Assembly: GCF_001411555.2 (NCBI RefSeq)
Contig: NC_049912.1
Coordinates: 30,171,514-30,235,513 of the forward strand
DNA from: Juglans regia
Taxonomy: Eukaryota; Streptophyta; Magnoliopsida; Fagales; Juglandaceae
DNA: 64,000 nt
Direction: 5' to 3'
The notes beneath the pieces were generated by a model that worked only from the letters and a program-made list of their open reading frames with translations, ran no database searches and was not told where the DNA came from. Shown piece after piece: positions 12,151-23,999 of this stretch (the stretch's first letter is position 1; the number at the start of each line of letters is the position of its first letter). The position numbers were made by a program, and so were the translations under genes.

Positions 12151-15100
12151 GTTGCTTAATTCACCTAGTAGTTTGTTAATTAGGCTTGGCGCCGGCATTA
12201 ATTATTGTTTAGTTGACAATAGCTAATTTGTTTGTATGGCTTTAATAGATAGTACTTAATTAACTAGTTAATTTATCACTCTGTTCTTTTGTTATAGAAT
12301 TTTCATTTTGATTCCACATTTGTGTGTAGATATAATATATATATATATACACACACACATATATATATATACACATACACATACGTATCTATATGTATGG
12401 ATGCGATTATATATGTATCATGATCATGTACTGATAAATTGAGATATTCTTTAATTTGTATATGAATTGGAACGTACAATTCGTTGATTCGAAGAAAGCT
12501 GAAGATATCATTATGTCCATCTCTTTTTTATATGTATATTGGAGGAGTTCTCTATCCAATATATCCTATGTATATGCTTCTATACAATTCATTAATTGAT
12601 CAACTGAATTCAATTTCGTCCATTATATATGTACAAATACATTCTTGTGTAATATTACTAAAACTATTGGTGCCGAAGAAGTACTAATTGATTAATAACT
12701 CTCGATCCCTCCCTTTCTATATATTTCTTGGCAAGTTATTACAAGGTTTTTTTTGTCTGGGGGGGTAGCTTAAATATAGCGAATTAAGATTGTCATGAAT
12801 GAACATTTATTTAAAAGAAACACTTTTTATTCACAATTATTACATGGCTAATTTATAGTGGGATTAAAAAAACTATCATCAAGATTACAATGAATTAAGT
12901 TGTTACAATATATATAGAGTACGTGATATGGATGCTTAATTTATCTATAATAGATTGAACTTCCTCTACTATAAGCAAGATCGAATAATCAAAAGTGATA
13001 AATATAACGAGTAATGTAATTAACTTGCAGCGGGACAAACAATTTAAGAAAGAGTTCCGCTTTGAAGCGGTCCATGCATCCGAAGAAGTGGGTTTAACAG
13101 CCTCCACTAATATTCTGCCACGTCAGCAATTCTACATAAATTACAATAACCTCATCACACTATATAGCAAACTCTTAAAAAAATGAGAAGTCGTCGACCA
13201 AAAGCCCCCTTCAAAATTTTAGATTGCCAATTCATACCATCTATGTCGCTTCACCGCCACCAGTACTCCTTCGCCCACCATTAATTTCACACAATCCGTT
13301 GCCCACCATCTCTGTCGCCCATAAACCCACAATCAAAACCACAACACACCTAAATCTAATTAAATTTTGGCATAGCGTACTAGTGACTAATATTCTTGTC
13401 TAGCGGATTCAAGCACTAAAACCATATACCAATTATTTGTAAATAAAACAGGGCACATACAAGAAGAAGAAGAAAGCAGTAGGGGGCACATGATACTTAG
13501 AGTACGTTGGTTACGTGGAAGTCACCCATTCCAAGGCAGTAGGTTAGAGAAAAATAAATAAACCGGTTATAAGATTTAACTCTTTAAAAAATAGGCGGTC
13601 AAAAAATATGATGCTGTTTAGTTTCCAAGTGAGCACAATCTATCGATCCTTCATTAAATTTGAGGAAGAGGTACTTAGCGTTTAAAGCTTGAAAATATAT
13701 GCTCTAATTGGCTGCATAATTTACACACATACAGTATTTAATATCCACCGACACGTACTTTATTAAAACGGATATCCTTTTAGTTTTTCAAAGATCGATC
13801 GAGTAACAAACACGAACTTGAGCGAGAAAGGAGGGAATTCACATGATGCGACTAAAATTTCTCCCAAATTCTCTTTTTGCCATGCCAAATTGCATTATCC
13901 AAGAGTCAAATGCGCGCATACGCAAGCGAAGCGTGAATGACGGTCGTACATATATAGTTTGCAGTACTAAGTTTTAAAAAAAAAAAACAGTACTTTTTCC
14001 TTCAAATTCATAGAGAATAATTGAGACAAAGCACGTCGTAGAGAATTGTCTAATGACTTCATATGACCGGAGGTATCATAAAAGTGAGGACGCAAAGGCT
14101 GCATGTTCAACCTCAAGACGTCAAGCATCTTGAACTCCAGCGTTGCAGTTAACCGTAAAACCAACTCCGGAGAGAAAAGAGAGGTAGATCTAGGACATGA
14201 GATGTGACGTCTGTTGATGTGGCTAGCTGCAAATTGTACTGATGAGTGGACATTAATACTGACATGTTAGCGTCGAACACGGAGAAGTGGATCCCAGATT
14301 AAATTAATTCCCACATCGGCCACAGTTTTTCACACGCACGCACATCCTCCTCGTACATTAATCTGCTTCTCCTCGGATCTTTCCCTTACTCACGAGCCAA
14401 TCGAGAGGCACTTTGACCATTCTAATTATTAGTTTATACCATTCCTCTGGCCCCTTTTTCTTTTATCCGTTGAAATCGCAAGGATTGCAAGACTTTGTTA
14501 ACGAGTTAAATTAAAACTGAGTTTTGGACCCAATATTTTTTAACGTTATAAAATGTGATTCTATCCTCAGTAAGTAGTACTAATCAATATTACAAGCTTG
14601 TTATTCTCGTTGCAGAAACTTTGGAGGCCGGTGGTGACCTGGATCGTCCTACTCGTAATCATAGATCACATGCTTGCAATACATATCTCAGTGTCACGAA
14701 AGGGAATAAAAAAAAAAAAAAAGGATCATGGGTCTGGCTCACACTCGCTGAGTGGGATCGAGTAGAAACAAAGTACCGTACTGCATCCGCTATTATTTAC
14801 AGATCATATACAGATCTTCTTTTTCACACAAAGTGGGGGTTGGGCTAAGTGCTTTTCTCTAGCCCTGCGACATGGTCTTCTTGTCAAGGCTACTATTCCC
14901 GTATGAGCATCTATATCTCTCCTTGTTTTGGTAAAAGGGACTCTTTGCACGTGTTGAACCAAATGTTTCAGTCTACATTAGATTATATATGTACGTAACT
15001 TGGCACAACGCGTCCCTGTTTTTTATATATATATATATAATCTTGTTTCTTCTCTTCGATCAGTTTCTCTATATAACCTCTTTTTATTACCTTTTCTCCC

Positions 15101-18100
15101 TTTTTTTAGTTTTGCAAACACTGTTGATTTAGCTGACTAGTTTTTTTCGATTTTTACCACTTAATATCACATTGAATTAATGTTTTAGTGATAAAGAAAT
15201 TTCATAAAACTAAACTCACAAATTGAAGTGATTTAACATGTTATATCAAATTATAAAGTTGTTTTTAATGTAATGTAAACCCACCGTATTACATGAAACA
15301 ATGTATATTTATAAATTTATTTTTGTGAAATCTCTTTGTAGTGGTAGTACTACTCATTATCACAAAACTAGGTCTTATTGTTGTCAACCTTATATTTTAG
15401 ACCAATTTCCATAGACATTGTTTACTTTTAAGAAAATCTTAATACGTAACAGTTGATTTCTGTTGGTAAATGCATAAAAAAATTCGAGATTAATATTGGT
15501 AGTCTTAATTATGATCACCTTATATATCGCAAGAAAGCTTAAATTTATGTCTATCGATCCTTCGACTGCTGATCTATTTCGGCATATGCCACTTAAAAAT
15601 GCCATTGTGGAAGGCATGCAAGACGCGAGACGTACACTGGTTGAGAGGTTTGAAAGGCGGAAAGAGCACACCAGTTCTTTTGATCTTGCTGTAATGAATG
15701 AAGTTCTAAAATCAGTTTATATTATTGATTATCTCACACTCTGTATAGTATGAAAAATATTCTCATATCTTATCAAAAAATTATAAATGTGAGATTTAGA
15801 AGTGAATGATAGCTGATGCATAACATTCTTCTAGTCTGTAATTGTGCACTATACTGTCAGCTTTAAGGTGGTATTCGGGAACTACACTAGAAAGTGTCAT
15901 AAACTATAAGAACAAAATTTAATTAAATAAATAATTAATGGCATATCAAATTATTTGAGTCCGATCATCTAAATTGACCTACTGAATAATTTCTTTCCTA
16001 AAAATTTAACGACAAGATTTAGGCTGAACGTAGTCGTCTCACTCGATTTTCACTGGCTTTTTATGGAAACAAGTAAACCCTAATATAGGCGGCAGGGTAG
16101 AGTTCTGAAACGATTTGTCAAACTAACAATCCCGGCAATTTCGCCGAAAACTGTATGGAAGAGTCCACATTTACTAAACAACAGATGCTGCACTGCTTTG
16201 AATCAGCACCTCAATTACCGCAAATGGAAAAAGGTAGCTTAATGCCTCGGATAGAAATTCCAATCTCCTGAGCCTACGCATGCCCTTTTCATGCCCCTTT
16301 CTTCTATAATACACGCCATCTCATTCAGTTTTAAGTTCTGAAGTTTGATCCTAGATCTTTTCTTTATTGTTGTATGAATCGGTACTCCGTTTACTGCAGA
16401 ACTATAATATTCAAGCACCAAGAATTCAAATGGGGATGAGTATGCTTTAGTCTTGGACAGGGTCAACTTTATCCTGAATTATTAGGTATGGGAAAACATG
16501 TACCTTACAAAGCATCCAAACACCAAATATGTACTCAAATATGGTAGCAGTAAAGACTGGAAATATGATAATTTCTTGGTAGTCGCGTTCCTGCTATAAA
16601 GAAATCATATCCCATCGAGAGATGCGAAAGGTTGGCTTTACTTGGGGGAATCTGAGCGAAGCTATGGTTGTTGAGGTTGTGATTAACTCTGGTACATGTT
16701 TGGGCTCTTGTCACGAGTTAAAGAACACCCATGCAGAAATTTCCCCTTCAGGTCCTCTTCTTGATAGATTCCTTAAAGTAGTTGGCGGGTGCTTGAAACT
16801 CTCTGCCTCTCTGCCCGTGTGTTAGCGAAACCGCGGTGCCAATATATAGTTCAACGATAAATATAGATGCATGTTTGAGAGTGAATTAAAGAAAGTAAAT
16901 GTGAAGATTATGTTCGTATGCATGATCATCATAGTGAAGAGAGGGGGGAGGTGTACTTCTGGCCATGCATTTGAATGCCATGATTCTGATTTGACTCCAC
17001 TACCACAACTCAATACAAGAAAAAGTCGTAAACAAACATGTCACTTCGAGTGCTCACTGCTCTCTCTTTCTCTCGCATGTCATTTAAAGATAGTAACCGT
17101 GATGGTAACCAGGGCTTTTGATGGAACTTTATAAGTTGCCGATCAATTTTAGTTACCTCAATTGTAGAAAAAGTCAAGGTCGATTTCTCTTCTGTGACTA
17201 AATTTGTCCTTTGAGCCAATCAGATCTTGACATGAGCTCAAGAATACCGAGTCTCTGGCCCGCTTTCAATATCACTAACTGTGATGGATATTAATGATAT
17301 CCCTCTGAGTTGCGTAATTGTATTGAAGGGTTTGTCCAGAATCCCAACAAGCCAGATCTGAGTGGCTTGATTCGAATTTTATTCTACTCGCTTTAGTCGT
17401 TCATGTCAGACTTCTCGAGCCTTTGTGGGTCTACATGAGAGAGAGAGAGAGAGAGAGAACCCAACATCCTAGTTCCTACGGTGTTGCATCAAGGAAAGAA
17501 AAAACATGCACAGATCCAAGACTTCATCCAATATATATTTTAAGAGTAATGTTTCTCTCTTGCATAATAATCGCTCAACAGTAATAACTTGAACCCATTT
17601 TGTCTAAAACAGTGCATTTGTCGAATACATCTCCAACTTATATATATATGCTAAGTACTTGCCTTCGTCAAATTAGTTGGTGAATTTTCTTTGTTTGGTC
17701 CTTGTTGTTCAGTTGAAGGGTAGCATGGAATAAGGTTCCAAGCCCATACTGTCGAGAGGAAATGCCAGCAAATGGGTCCGTGACTGGAGCTCTTGAGAAG
17801 GGGGTGGAAAAACAGATGACATCGTCAAGGAGCCCTCCGGATTCCAATGATTTTCGATCGGTGGGCCGGGGAGCCTCTCGAATGTGAAAGTTAGCACAAG
17901 AAATTTTTGTTCGTGGTCAATATAGTCTTGTCATATGAGTGCGGACAGAAGTCATTAAGCCTCTTACGTACAGAGGTACTGCATGCATGTTGTCTCCTTT
18001 TACATTCCAAACGAGGCCTGAGGCCCTGAGTCTTCGCATCTTACACGTCGGTTAAGTGCAAGGAACACGAGATGTCAGCTTAATTTATGTGATTGGGGTG

Positions 18101-18972
18101 AAATTGGTAGGCATCTTTGATTGACGTTTAATGATGTTCCTCAGATTATGGTTGGAGTTTGTCATGAGCCTCTTGCTCATAGCTCGGCTATCAGCGATTC
18201 TGCGTCTACATGTCCCTCAAGATCCCGTGGATCAAAAGTTCTTTTGTTGGACTTTTTAAACAGGCCTAGCTTCTTAATTTTCTCCAAAACTCCGGTGCCG
18301 TGTCAAGGGGGCCAGTTTGGGCCACCCAAGACTGTGCCTAACACATTCCATGCATACTTGCAACGAAGAATATAAAATGTTCAATTAGACAAGGGCCACC
18401 ACGCCCCCTCATCTCGATTGAAGTCGTGCGCCGACAGATCCATTTTAAGAATCGGACCTATTTCCCTGGCCCGGCTTGTAATGACAAGGCCGAAACATTG
18501 ACAGAAATCATTTGTTTACACAAAATTAATATCTTATGAATTAATCGAGTGTACGTACTAATTTAGATTGTAAAATCGATTCATGATTGATATAGGTAAA
18601 GTAATTTTTAGTGTACTTCGCTTTATGGCCGATTGTGCGCTCTTGTCAAGTAATCGGCAATAAAAGAGATCCATTTTCCATCGGCCTGCTTGATCTCTGA
18701 ATGGACATTGGACACCATGCACCTTACTTTTAAACCAGACTTGAAATGGGCCTCTATTGTAACCCGACCGACTAAATCATCGTGAATTTGAGGATAGAAG
18801 ATCAAACTCAAATTGTAGGCATTACCTTCTCAAAATTGACTGATTAAGAAAAGTACCCCTTTTCGTTCGAAATTAATTGACATTTTAAACGTATGAAATT
18901 ATACTACGCTACCTTGCTTTCTTTCTTCTATGTCTAATTTATCAAAATTAATAATCGAATAATACCACATTC
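12151..18972. other. Long intergenic region without a recognised gene
   Basis: Contains (TA)n/(CA)n tracts near 12330-12370, an (AG)n tract near 17431-17458 and several moderately GC-rich patches (about 14160-14450, 15540-15700, 16620-16830, 17700-17900, 18120-18420). ORFs in these patches are 60-100 codons. One at 15496-15753 includes VEGMQDARRTLVERFERRKE and could be a decayed coding fragment, but I recognise no family. Confidence 0.35.
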
Positions 18973-18975
18973 TAA

Positions 18976-19933
18976 GAGCACCATAGTAGGCTCAACAAAA
19001 CTAAATTATAGCCAAGTGCAAGATAATGTGTAACACTAGGCTCAACAAATAAATAGTGATTTTAACTTAATTCAGATTAAATCATTAGCCAAATTTACTG
19101 AGCCGGGCTGGCCAAATATTTTTTTTAGACTAAAATATTACCTTTCCGCTGCTTTTTCTGATCTCCTGCGCAAGTAGAAAAATTCTAAGAAATAACACGC
19201 CCCGCCTTTCCTCATTTCATTTCCTCTCGTTCAGCTTGAACAACCAAGCACCGAATTAACAAAACCCACTCACGAAGGCCATCGACTCCCACGCAAACTC
19301 CATTTTTCTTTCTCTGTTTTCTTTTTCCTGGGATGCCAGTAACTTGATTCTGGATTTTCTAGCCGAACTTGGTTTTCGGATTATAGGATATTGCCATCTT
19401 CCCTAGCGTGAAGAACCTGAAATCCATTGGGCTATACTAGCTTGAATCTGAAGTGCAAAACCAAAGTGCTTGAAGGGAAGAACCTGTTCGTTGGGCTATC
19501 CTTGAATCTGAAGTACAGTATAGAAAGATGAAAACCTCCTCGTGTGCTATTCGTTGCTTGAATCTGTGTTGCCGCCAGGAAGATCCAGCTACCAAAGTGC
19601 TCGACGATCCCCTTTGCGACGAGAGAGAGAGAGAGAGGACTGGGTAGAGGAAAGGGGAGAAAAGCAAAGTTTTGGACCGTAATTATAAATAGAATTAAAA
19701 TAAATGAAAAGTTTAAAATTAATATTTTTAATAGAATAATTACTTGTTGTTATTTTATATTTGTTGAACCTAGTTGTTATTTGATATTGTTAAAAAGTCC
19801 AATGGATTTCAGGTTCTTCACGCTAGGGAAGATGGCAATATTGTTATTTTTAATTGAAAAGTTAAATTTGTAAAAGTGAATTTCATAATCTAATTTTGGT
19901 CAAAATTTATTGAGACCACTAGTACTGGTGCTC
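18976..19933. mobile_element. PIF/Harbinger-like non-autonomous element (958 bp, TSD TAA)
   Basis: Termini are GAGCACCA and TGGTGCTC, a perfect 8-bp inverted repeat that extends imperfectly to about 25 bp. TAA flanks both sides (18973-18975, 19934-19936). Inside, a perfect 43-bp inverted repeat lies at 19388-19430 and 19799-19841. The left part of the internal segment also has a partial direct repeat (CTTGAATCTGAAGT at several points). There is no transposase ORF. The element is probably mobilised in trans. Confidence 0.75.
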
Positions 19934-19936
19934 TAA

Positions 19937-20807
19937 CAATTTATTAATCATGTTATAGACGTCATTTAAGTTAACAATTTTTTCACAGATTATGCAGGTG
20001 CATGGACATCATGAACTAGTTTATATATAAATTTTAAATACATATATAAGAAGCTGAAATGATAATAAGTTTAGCCGTCAAGCACGTATCTAATAATAAT
20101 AAATAATAACAAAAGGGCATAATTAATTATATAGTACGATATGGCGCCAATCAAAACCTTAAATTATATATTAGTGGCCGCAAACGTCGTTGATCAGTTT
20201 TGAAAGCTATAAAATTGTAATTAACAAGCTAGCTGTTGGAGACAGTGCTCTAATCATCTAAAAAAGCTAATTAATTAAGACAGATAAGTTGACCGCCCCA
20301 TGGTCCCAGAAAATGGCTATAAAGCTCTTCAGTACTACGACTTGCCGAGGCTCATGTTTTAGTTCTTCATGTGGTACATGACCTAATTTAAGCCGTTTAA
20401 TCCAGACGTTGCAAGCATTCACCAATCAAGAGGAGCTCTGATTAATAGTCAAGTTAGCTTTTCCTCTCTCTCTTTTGATATAGTCATGAGCTGCATGGCT
20501 AGCTAATCAAAACCTTAACAAAGTCGATACCGAAGACGCATGAGAAATATATATATTTCAGGCTTCGTGTTCCCCACCCCATGAACAACGCATGCTAGGA
20601 AGTAGCTGTATGCACTACTTTTGCGATCCTGTCTTATACATCTTTAAAAAAGGGTACGTATGAGTGTTTTTAATATTCAAAATCTCGTGGACGTTGATGA
20701 TGCCTCGAAAACGTAAAAGATTTTCTTACTGAATAGATCAAGTTTTAGTTGTTTTAGTTCATGAAAAGTGGTTAGGGTTTCTGGTTTGAATGCAACTGCA
20801 TGCATGT
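19937..20807. other. Intergenic, no feature recognised
   Basis: AT-rich sequence between two mobile elements. No coding or RNA signature was seen. Confidence 0.4.
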
Positions 20808-20829
20808 AGTCACTACAACAGAATGTGTA

Positions 20830-21060
20830 TTTTGTGACAGAGGAAACTGTCACAAAAAAATGGCAAACCGTCACTAAACATATTTGGTGACGGTTTGAAA
20901 CCGTCACCATGACCGTCACGTAAAGTGCGTCACAGAAAACATTTGGTGACGGTTTACTGTTCAACCGTCACAAAAAATATTTTTAGTGACGGTTGGAAGT
21001 GTTCCGTTCGGTACAACGTTCGAACGTTCCTTTTTTGTGACGGTTATGAACTGTCACAGA
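20830..21060. repeat. Left subterminal repeats (GTGACGGTT / AACCGTCAC)
   Basis: At least seven copies of the 9-mer or close variants in both orientations. They include a near-perfect palindrome with 11-bp arms around position 20895. Such arrays bind TNPA-like proteins in En/Spm (family knowledge); the binding role here is inferred. Confidence 0.75.
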
Positions 21061-21430
21061 AAATCACGTTCGGACGTACAATTAAACGTTCGGACGTTAT
21101 ACCCGACCCGATTGGCGTTCGAATGAGAGAAGTTGACGTTTGTTGTATATCGTTCGAACGTATCATATTTACGTTCGCATGTTAATGCGTCCGAACGTTA
21201 ATTACAATAAACGTTCGAATATTTGTTCGAACGTAAACGTAAATGTTCAAACGTAGCGCGTTTAATGTTCGGACGTTATTTCGAATGTAAACGAAGGAGC
21301 GTCCGAATGCAAGTTCTTTGTTCGAACGTTAGTCGGTTTAACGTTCGAACGATTCAATTGTATTTACGTTCGAACGTTTGGTACAGTGTGAACCAACGTT
21401 CGAACGATTTTTATTTACATTCGAACGTAC
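21010..21430. repeat. CGTTCGAACG palindrome cluster 1
   Basis: About five exact copies plus about ten single-step variants (CGTTCGGACG, CGTCCGAACG, CGTTCGAATG and others), spaced tens of bases apart. Many are flanked by A and T to give ACGTTCGAACGT. Confidence 0.85.
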
Positions 21431-21567
21431 AGATCAGAAATACTAATTTCATAAAATTTAAAAACAAAATACCAATAGTATCATATTACATACCCAATTA
21501 AGAAGTAACAATGTCTTATAAAAGTACAAAATTAGATATTAAAACTAGTCAGAAATATTGATAAAAT

Positions 21568-22041
21568 TTATTTCTTCTTTTTCCCTCGCCCACGGGGATT
21601 CTGTTGCAACGACATAACACGCTCCATTTGCACCATCATCTCTCGTTGCACTTGCTCTTGCACTTCACTGCGTATTCTTTCCTCCTGGTCTCTCTGTTGG
21701 TCCTGCAAACGCGTCTCTAAATGAGACTGTCGTTCTAAGAGAGACTCTAACTCTTGCTGTCTCGACCTCATATACTCATTCTCACGCCGTGCAGCTTCTA
21801 AATCTGCTGTAAGATTATTAATTTGTGAAGCCGATGAGGTTGAGGAGGATGAACATTTATGCTTGATAGATCGTCCCAAACCTCTTGCCATACTAGACTG
21901 CGGCCCGAGCACTTGGGTGAATATGTCTATGTCACTAGGAGAGGATTCCGCAGAAGTCGACTGCATCTCCAACAGTATCGGGATTGTGACCCTACGAACA
22001 GTATACCCGAAGAATAATAGAAGAAGATACCGTAACTTCAT
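21568..22041 (-). CDS. Ptta/En/Spm-type plant transposase C-terminal ORF (TNPA-like), partial
   Basis: A 157-codon open frame; the credible domain begins near the internal Met at residue 26 (MQSTSAESSPSDIDIF). DIFTQVLGPQ followed by GLGRSIKHK resembles the segment near the C-terminus of plant Ptta/En/Spm proteins (DVLT/KVLG-P...GLG). A Ser-rich linker follows, then a strong coiled coil from about residue 72 to 140 (INNLTADLEAARRENEYMRS, then many Q/E/R heptads), and a basic tail RGRGKKKK. Upstream exons are expected but were not resolved. A GA-rich leader-like tract with GT donor-like sites lies on the minus strand near 23340-23460 and could be its 5' exon, making the 113-bp repeats intronic (inference). 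The likely role is DNA binding or assembly at subterminal repeats, not catalysis. The reading frame is intact, but the protein appears shorter than full Ptta proteins. Confidence 0.6.
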   Translation of the reverse strand: MKLRYLLLLFFGYTVRRVTIPILLEMQSTSAESSPSDIDIFTQVLGPQSSMARGLGRSIKHKCSSSSTSSASQINNLTADLEAARRENEYMRSRQQELESLLERQSHLETRLQDQQRDQEERIRSEVQEQVQREMMVQMERVMSLQQNPRGRGKKKK

Positions 22042-22318
22042 ATTAAACGTGGAAAGTAGCGAGTAACAAAAATGTGTAATACAGATAATATAATCTCAAA
22101 CTGTCCACACTGGACAATTCAGGAATCAGTGGACACATAAATGTACACTGATTCCCGAACGGGTCTAAGGGTATTTATGCAATGTCACACGCATCTAGCA
22201 AAAAATCATACTAACAATGTCTCCATGTTGTTTACATTAACAATGTCACCTTCAAGTAGTGTTATATTGTTAAATTAAAGAGAGATGGAAGATAATTATG
22301 TGACCCTAAGTTTCGTGC

Positions 22319-22496
22319 CTTGTACACAACGAGGGAGAATTATCTTGAAGAAATGTTTAAATTTTAGTCTAATTACTTAACCGTCACAAACTGTCCGACC
22401 TTGACAACTCTCAAGGCCGAAGAGACTATGACAGTCAAGCAATTAAATTGAAATTTCAACATTTCTTCAAGATAATATTTCCTCGTTGTGTACAAG
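22319..22496. repeat. 178-bp imperfect foldback inside the CACTA element
   Basis: The left arm CTTGTACACAACGAGG...TATCTTGAAGAAATGTT matches the reverse complement of the right arm almost base for base over about 45 bp. Pairing then continues with interruptions to a loop holding CCTTGAC/GTCAAGG-like sequence. The structure resembles a nested MITE or a small-RNA-producing hairpin. A GTGACGG-type motif lies inside. Confidence 0.75.
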
Positions 22497-22560
22497 ATCA
22501 TCATTCTTAAAGTATAATTTTAATTGATATACTTAATTTCAAAAGTTATACTATAATTTT

Positions 22561-22876
22561 AATTATTATAATTCTTAAAGAGTTACTTTTATGCTTGTTA
22601 TTACTTATATATTAATTATTATTATAAATATTTAATTATCATACTTAAATTTCAATGGTTATACAATAATTTTAATTATTATAATTCTTAAAGAGTTACT
22701 TTTATACTTGTTATTACTTATATATTAATTATTATTATAAATATTTAATTATCATACTTAAATTTCAATGGTTATACAATAATTTTAATTATTATAATTC
22801 TTAAAGAGTTACTTTTATGCTTGTTATTACTTATATATTAATTATTATTATAAATATTTAATTATCATACTTAAAT
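22561..22876. repeat. Tandem repeat, 113-bp period, about 2.8 copies
   Basis: The unit beginning AATTATTATAATTCTTAAAG starts at 22561, 22674 and 22787. The third copy diverges after 22876. Copies differ at only a few positions, which indicates a recent origin. A degenerate half unit precedes the first copy. Confidence 0.9.
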
Positions 22877-23349
22877 ACTATTATCACAATATATCAAATC
22901 CATATCACAACATATAAAAGTGATAACTCACAATATATTCACAAAATAACATGCCACATGTATTAACATATTTCTAAACTTGAATAAGCAATAAACATGT
23001 ATTAACAAAGCCTAATGACAATATATTTTTAATAATAAACACAATATTTCAAATTTATATCACAACATATTTATAATAACTCACAAACTATTTACAAACT
23101 ATACAAACAATAATCACAATATGATAAAAAGTAAGCATCAAATCACAACAACATATTGATAAAGTTTAGAAATATACCTAGCACTTACAATATCCTCTTA
23201 CAAATCAAAATCTTCAAACTTCCCAAAACAAGCAATCCTTCAAAAAAATACAACACAAACTTATTAGAAATATTCTATAACAAAAATTCTATAAATATCA
23301 TAAAATTTAAATAAAGACAAGAAATAAAAATATTATCTTACCAAAACTC

Positions 23350-23428
23350 ACCTCTCTCTCACTCTCTAACTCAACTCTCTCTCTCTCTAACTCTCTCTCT
23401 CTCTGACTCTCTCTCTCTCTCGTCGAAA

Positions 23429-23460
<32 letters not shown>
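23350..23460. repeat. CT/GA-rich low-complexity tract
   Basis: Runs of (CT)n broken by AACT and CGTCGAAAT. The 105-codon minus-strand ORF over it is just translated GA repeat. It may be a leader region of the minus-strand TNPA-like gene, since GAG|GTGAGT and TTG|GTAAGA donor-like sites follow on the minus strand. Confidence 0.55.
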
Positions 23461-23468
23461 TTCTGTTG

Positions 23469-23511
23469 CGCGCACGGGAGAAAAGAAATAATGGGCATCC
23501 TCCCGTGCGCG
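23469..23511. repeat. Perfect 12-bp GC-rich hairpin
   Basis: CGCGCACGGGAG at 23469-23480 pairs with CTCCCGTGCGCG at 23500-23511 across a 19-nt loop. The GC-rich stem stands out in AT-rich surroundings and sits beside the CT tract, where a transcript leader may start. Confidence 0.75.
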
Positions 23512-23539
23512 TACTGATTAAGTTCTAAAATTATTAGTT

Positions 23540-23990
23540 TAAACGTTCGAACGTTAACTTTAAACGTCCGAACGTTAATTCTAAAATTATTCCCGCCCAG
23601 AACGTTCGGACGTTTAAAATACACGTTCGAACGTACCCTTCTTATGATATAACATGAAATCTAGCGGGAAAGTTCCTGCACTTTCCTCATATATGTTCGA
23701 ATGTATCACAATTTCTCGTTCGAACGTTTGTAGATTTATAGATAAACGTTCGAACATACTACTTAAACGTCCGAACGTACATTTCATGAAAGTGTTACCA
23801 TATTTGAGCGGGAAATCTCCCGCACTAATTTGACTAACGTTCGAACGTTGACGGATTTGATGTTCGAACGTATAGTATAAACGTCCTTACGTCTAAATAA
23901 TCACACAGATATTAAACATCGAGCGGGAAAATTCCCGCCTCTTACTTTAACGTTCGAACGTTAACTTCAAACGTTCGAACGTAATATTCC
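23540..23990. repeat. CGTTCGAACG palindrome cluster 2 with GCGGGAAA/TCCCGC units
   Basis: About six exact palindromes and as many variants alternate with three copies of an inverted GCGGGAAA...TCCCGC-type motif (near 23662, 23808 and 23921). The arrangement is a diverged repeat with a period of roughly 110-150 bp. GCGGGAAA/TTTCCCGC is the E2F consensus; relevance is inferred. Confidence 0.7.
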
Positions 23991-23999
23991 TATTATACT

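Noticed and set aside
16820..16855. miR171-like string (GGTGCCAATAT)
   Set aside because: Only about 11 bases match and no complementary arm lies nearby, so there is no hairpin.
20677..21501. Short ORFs over the left end of the CACTA element
   Set aside because: They consist of translated subterminal repeats (GTGACGG and CGTTCGAACG) and have no independent protein features.
23307..23624. 105-codon ORF rich in Arg-Glu repeats
   Set aside because: It is a translated GA microsatellite.
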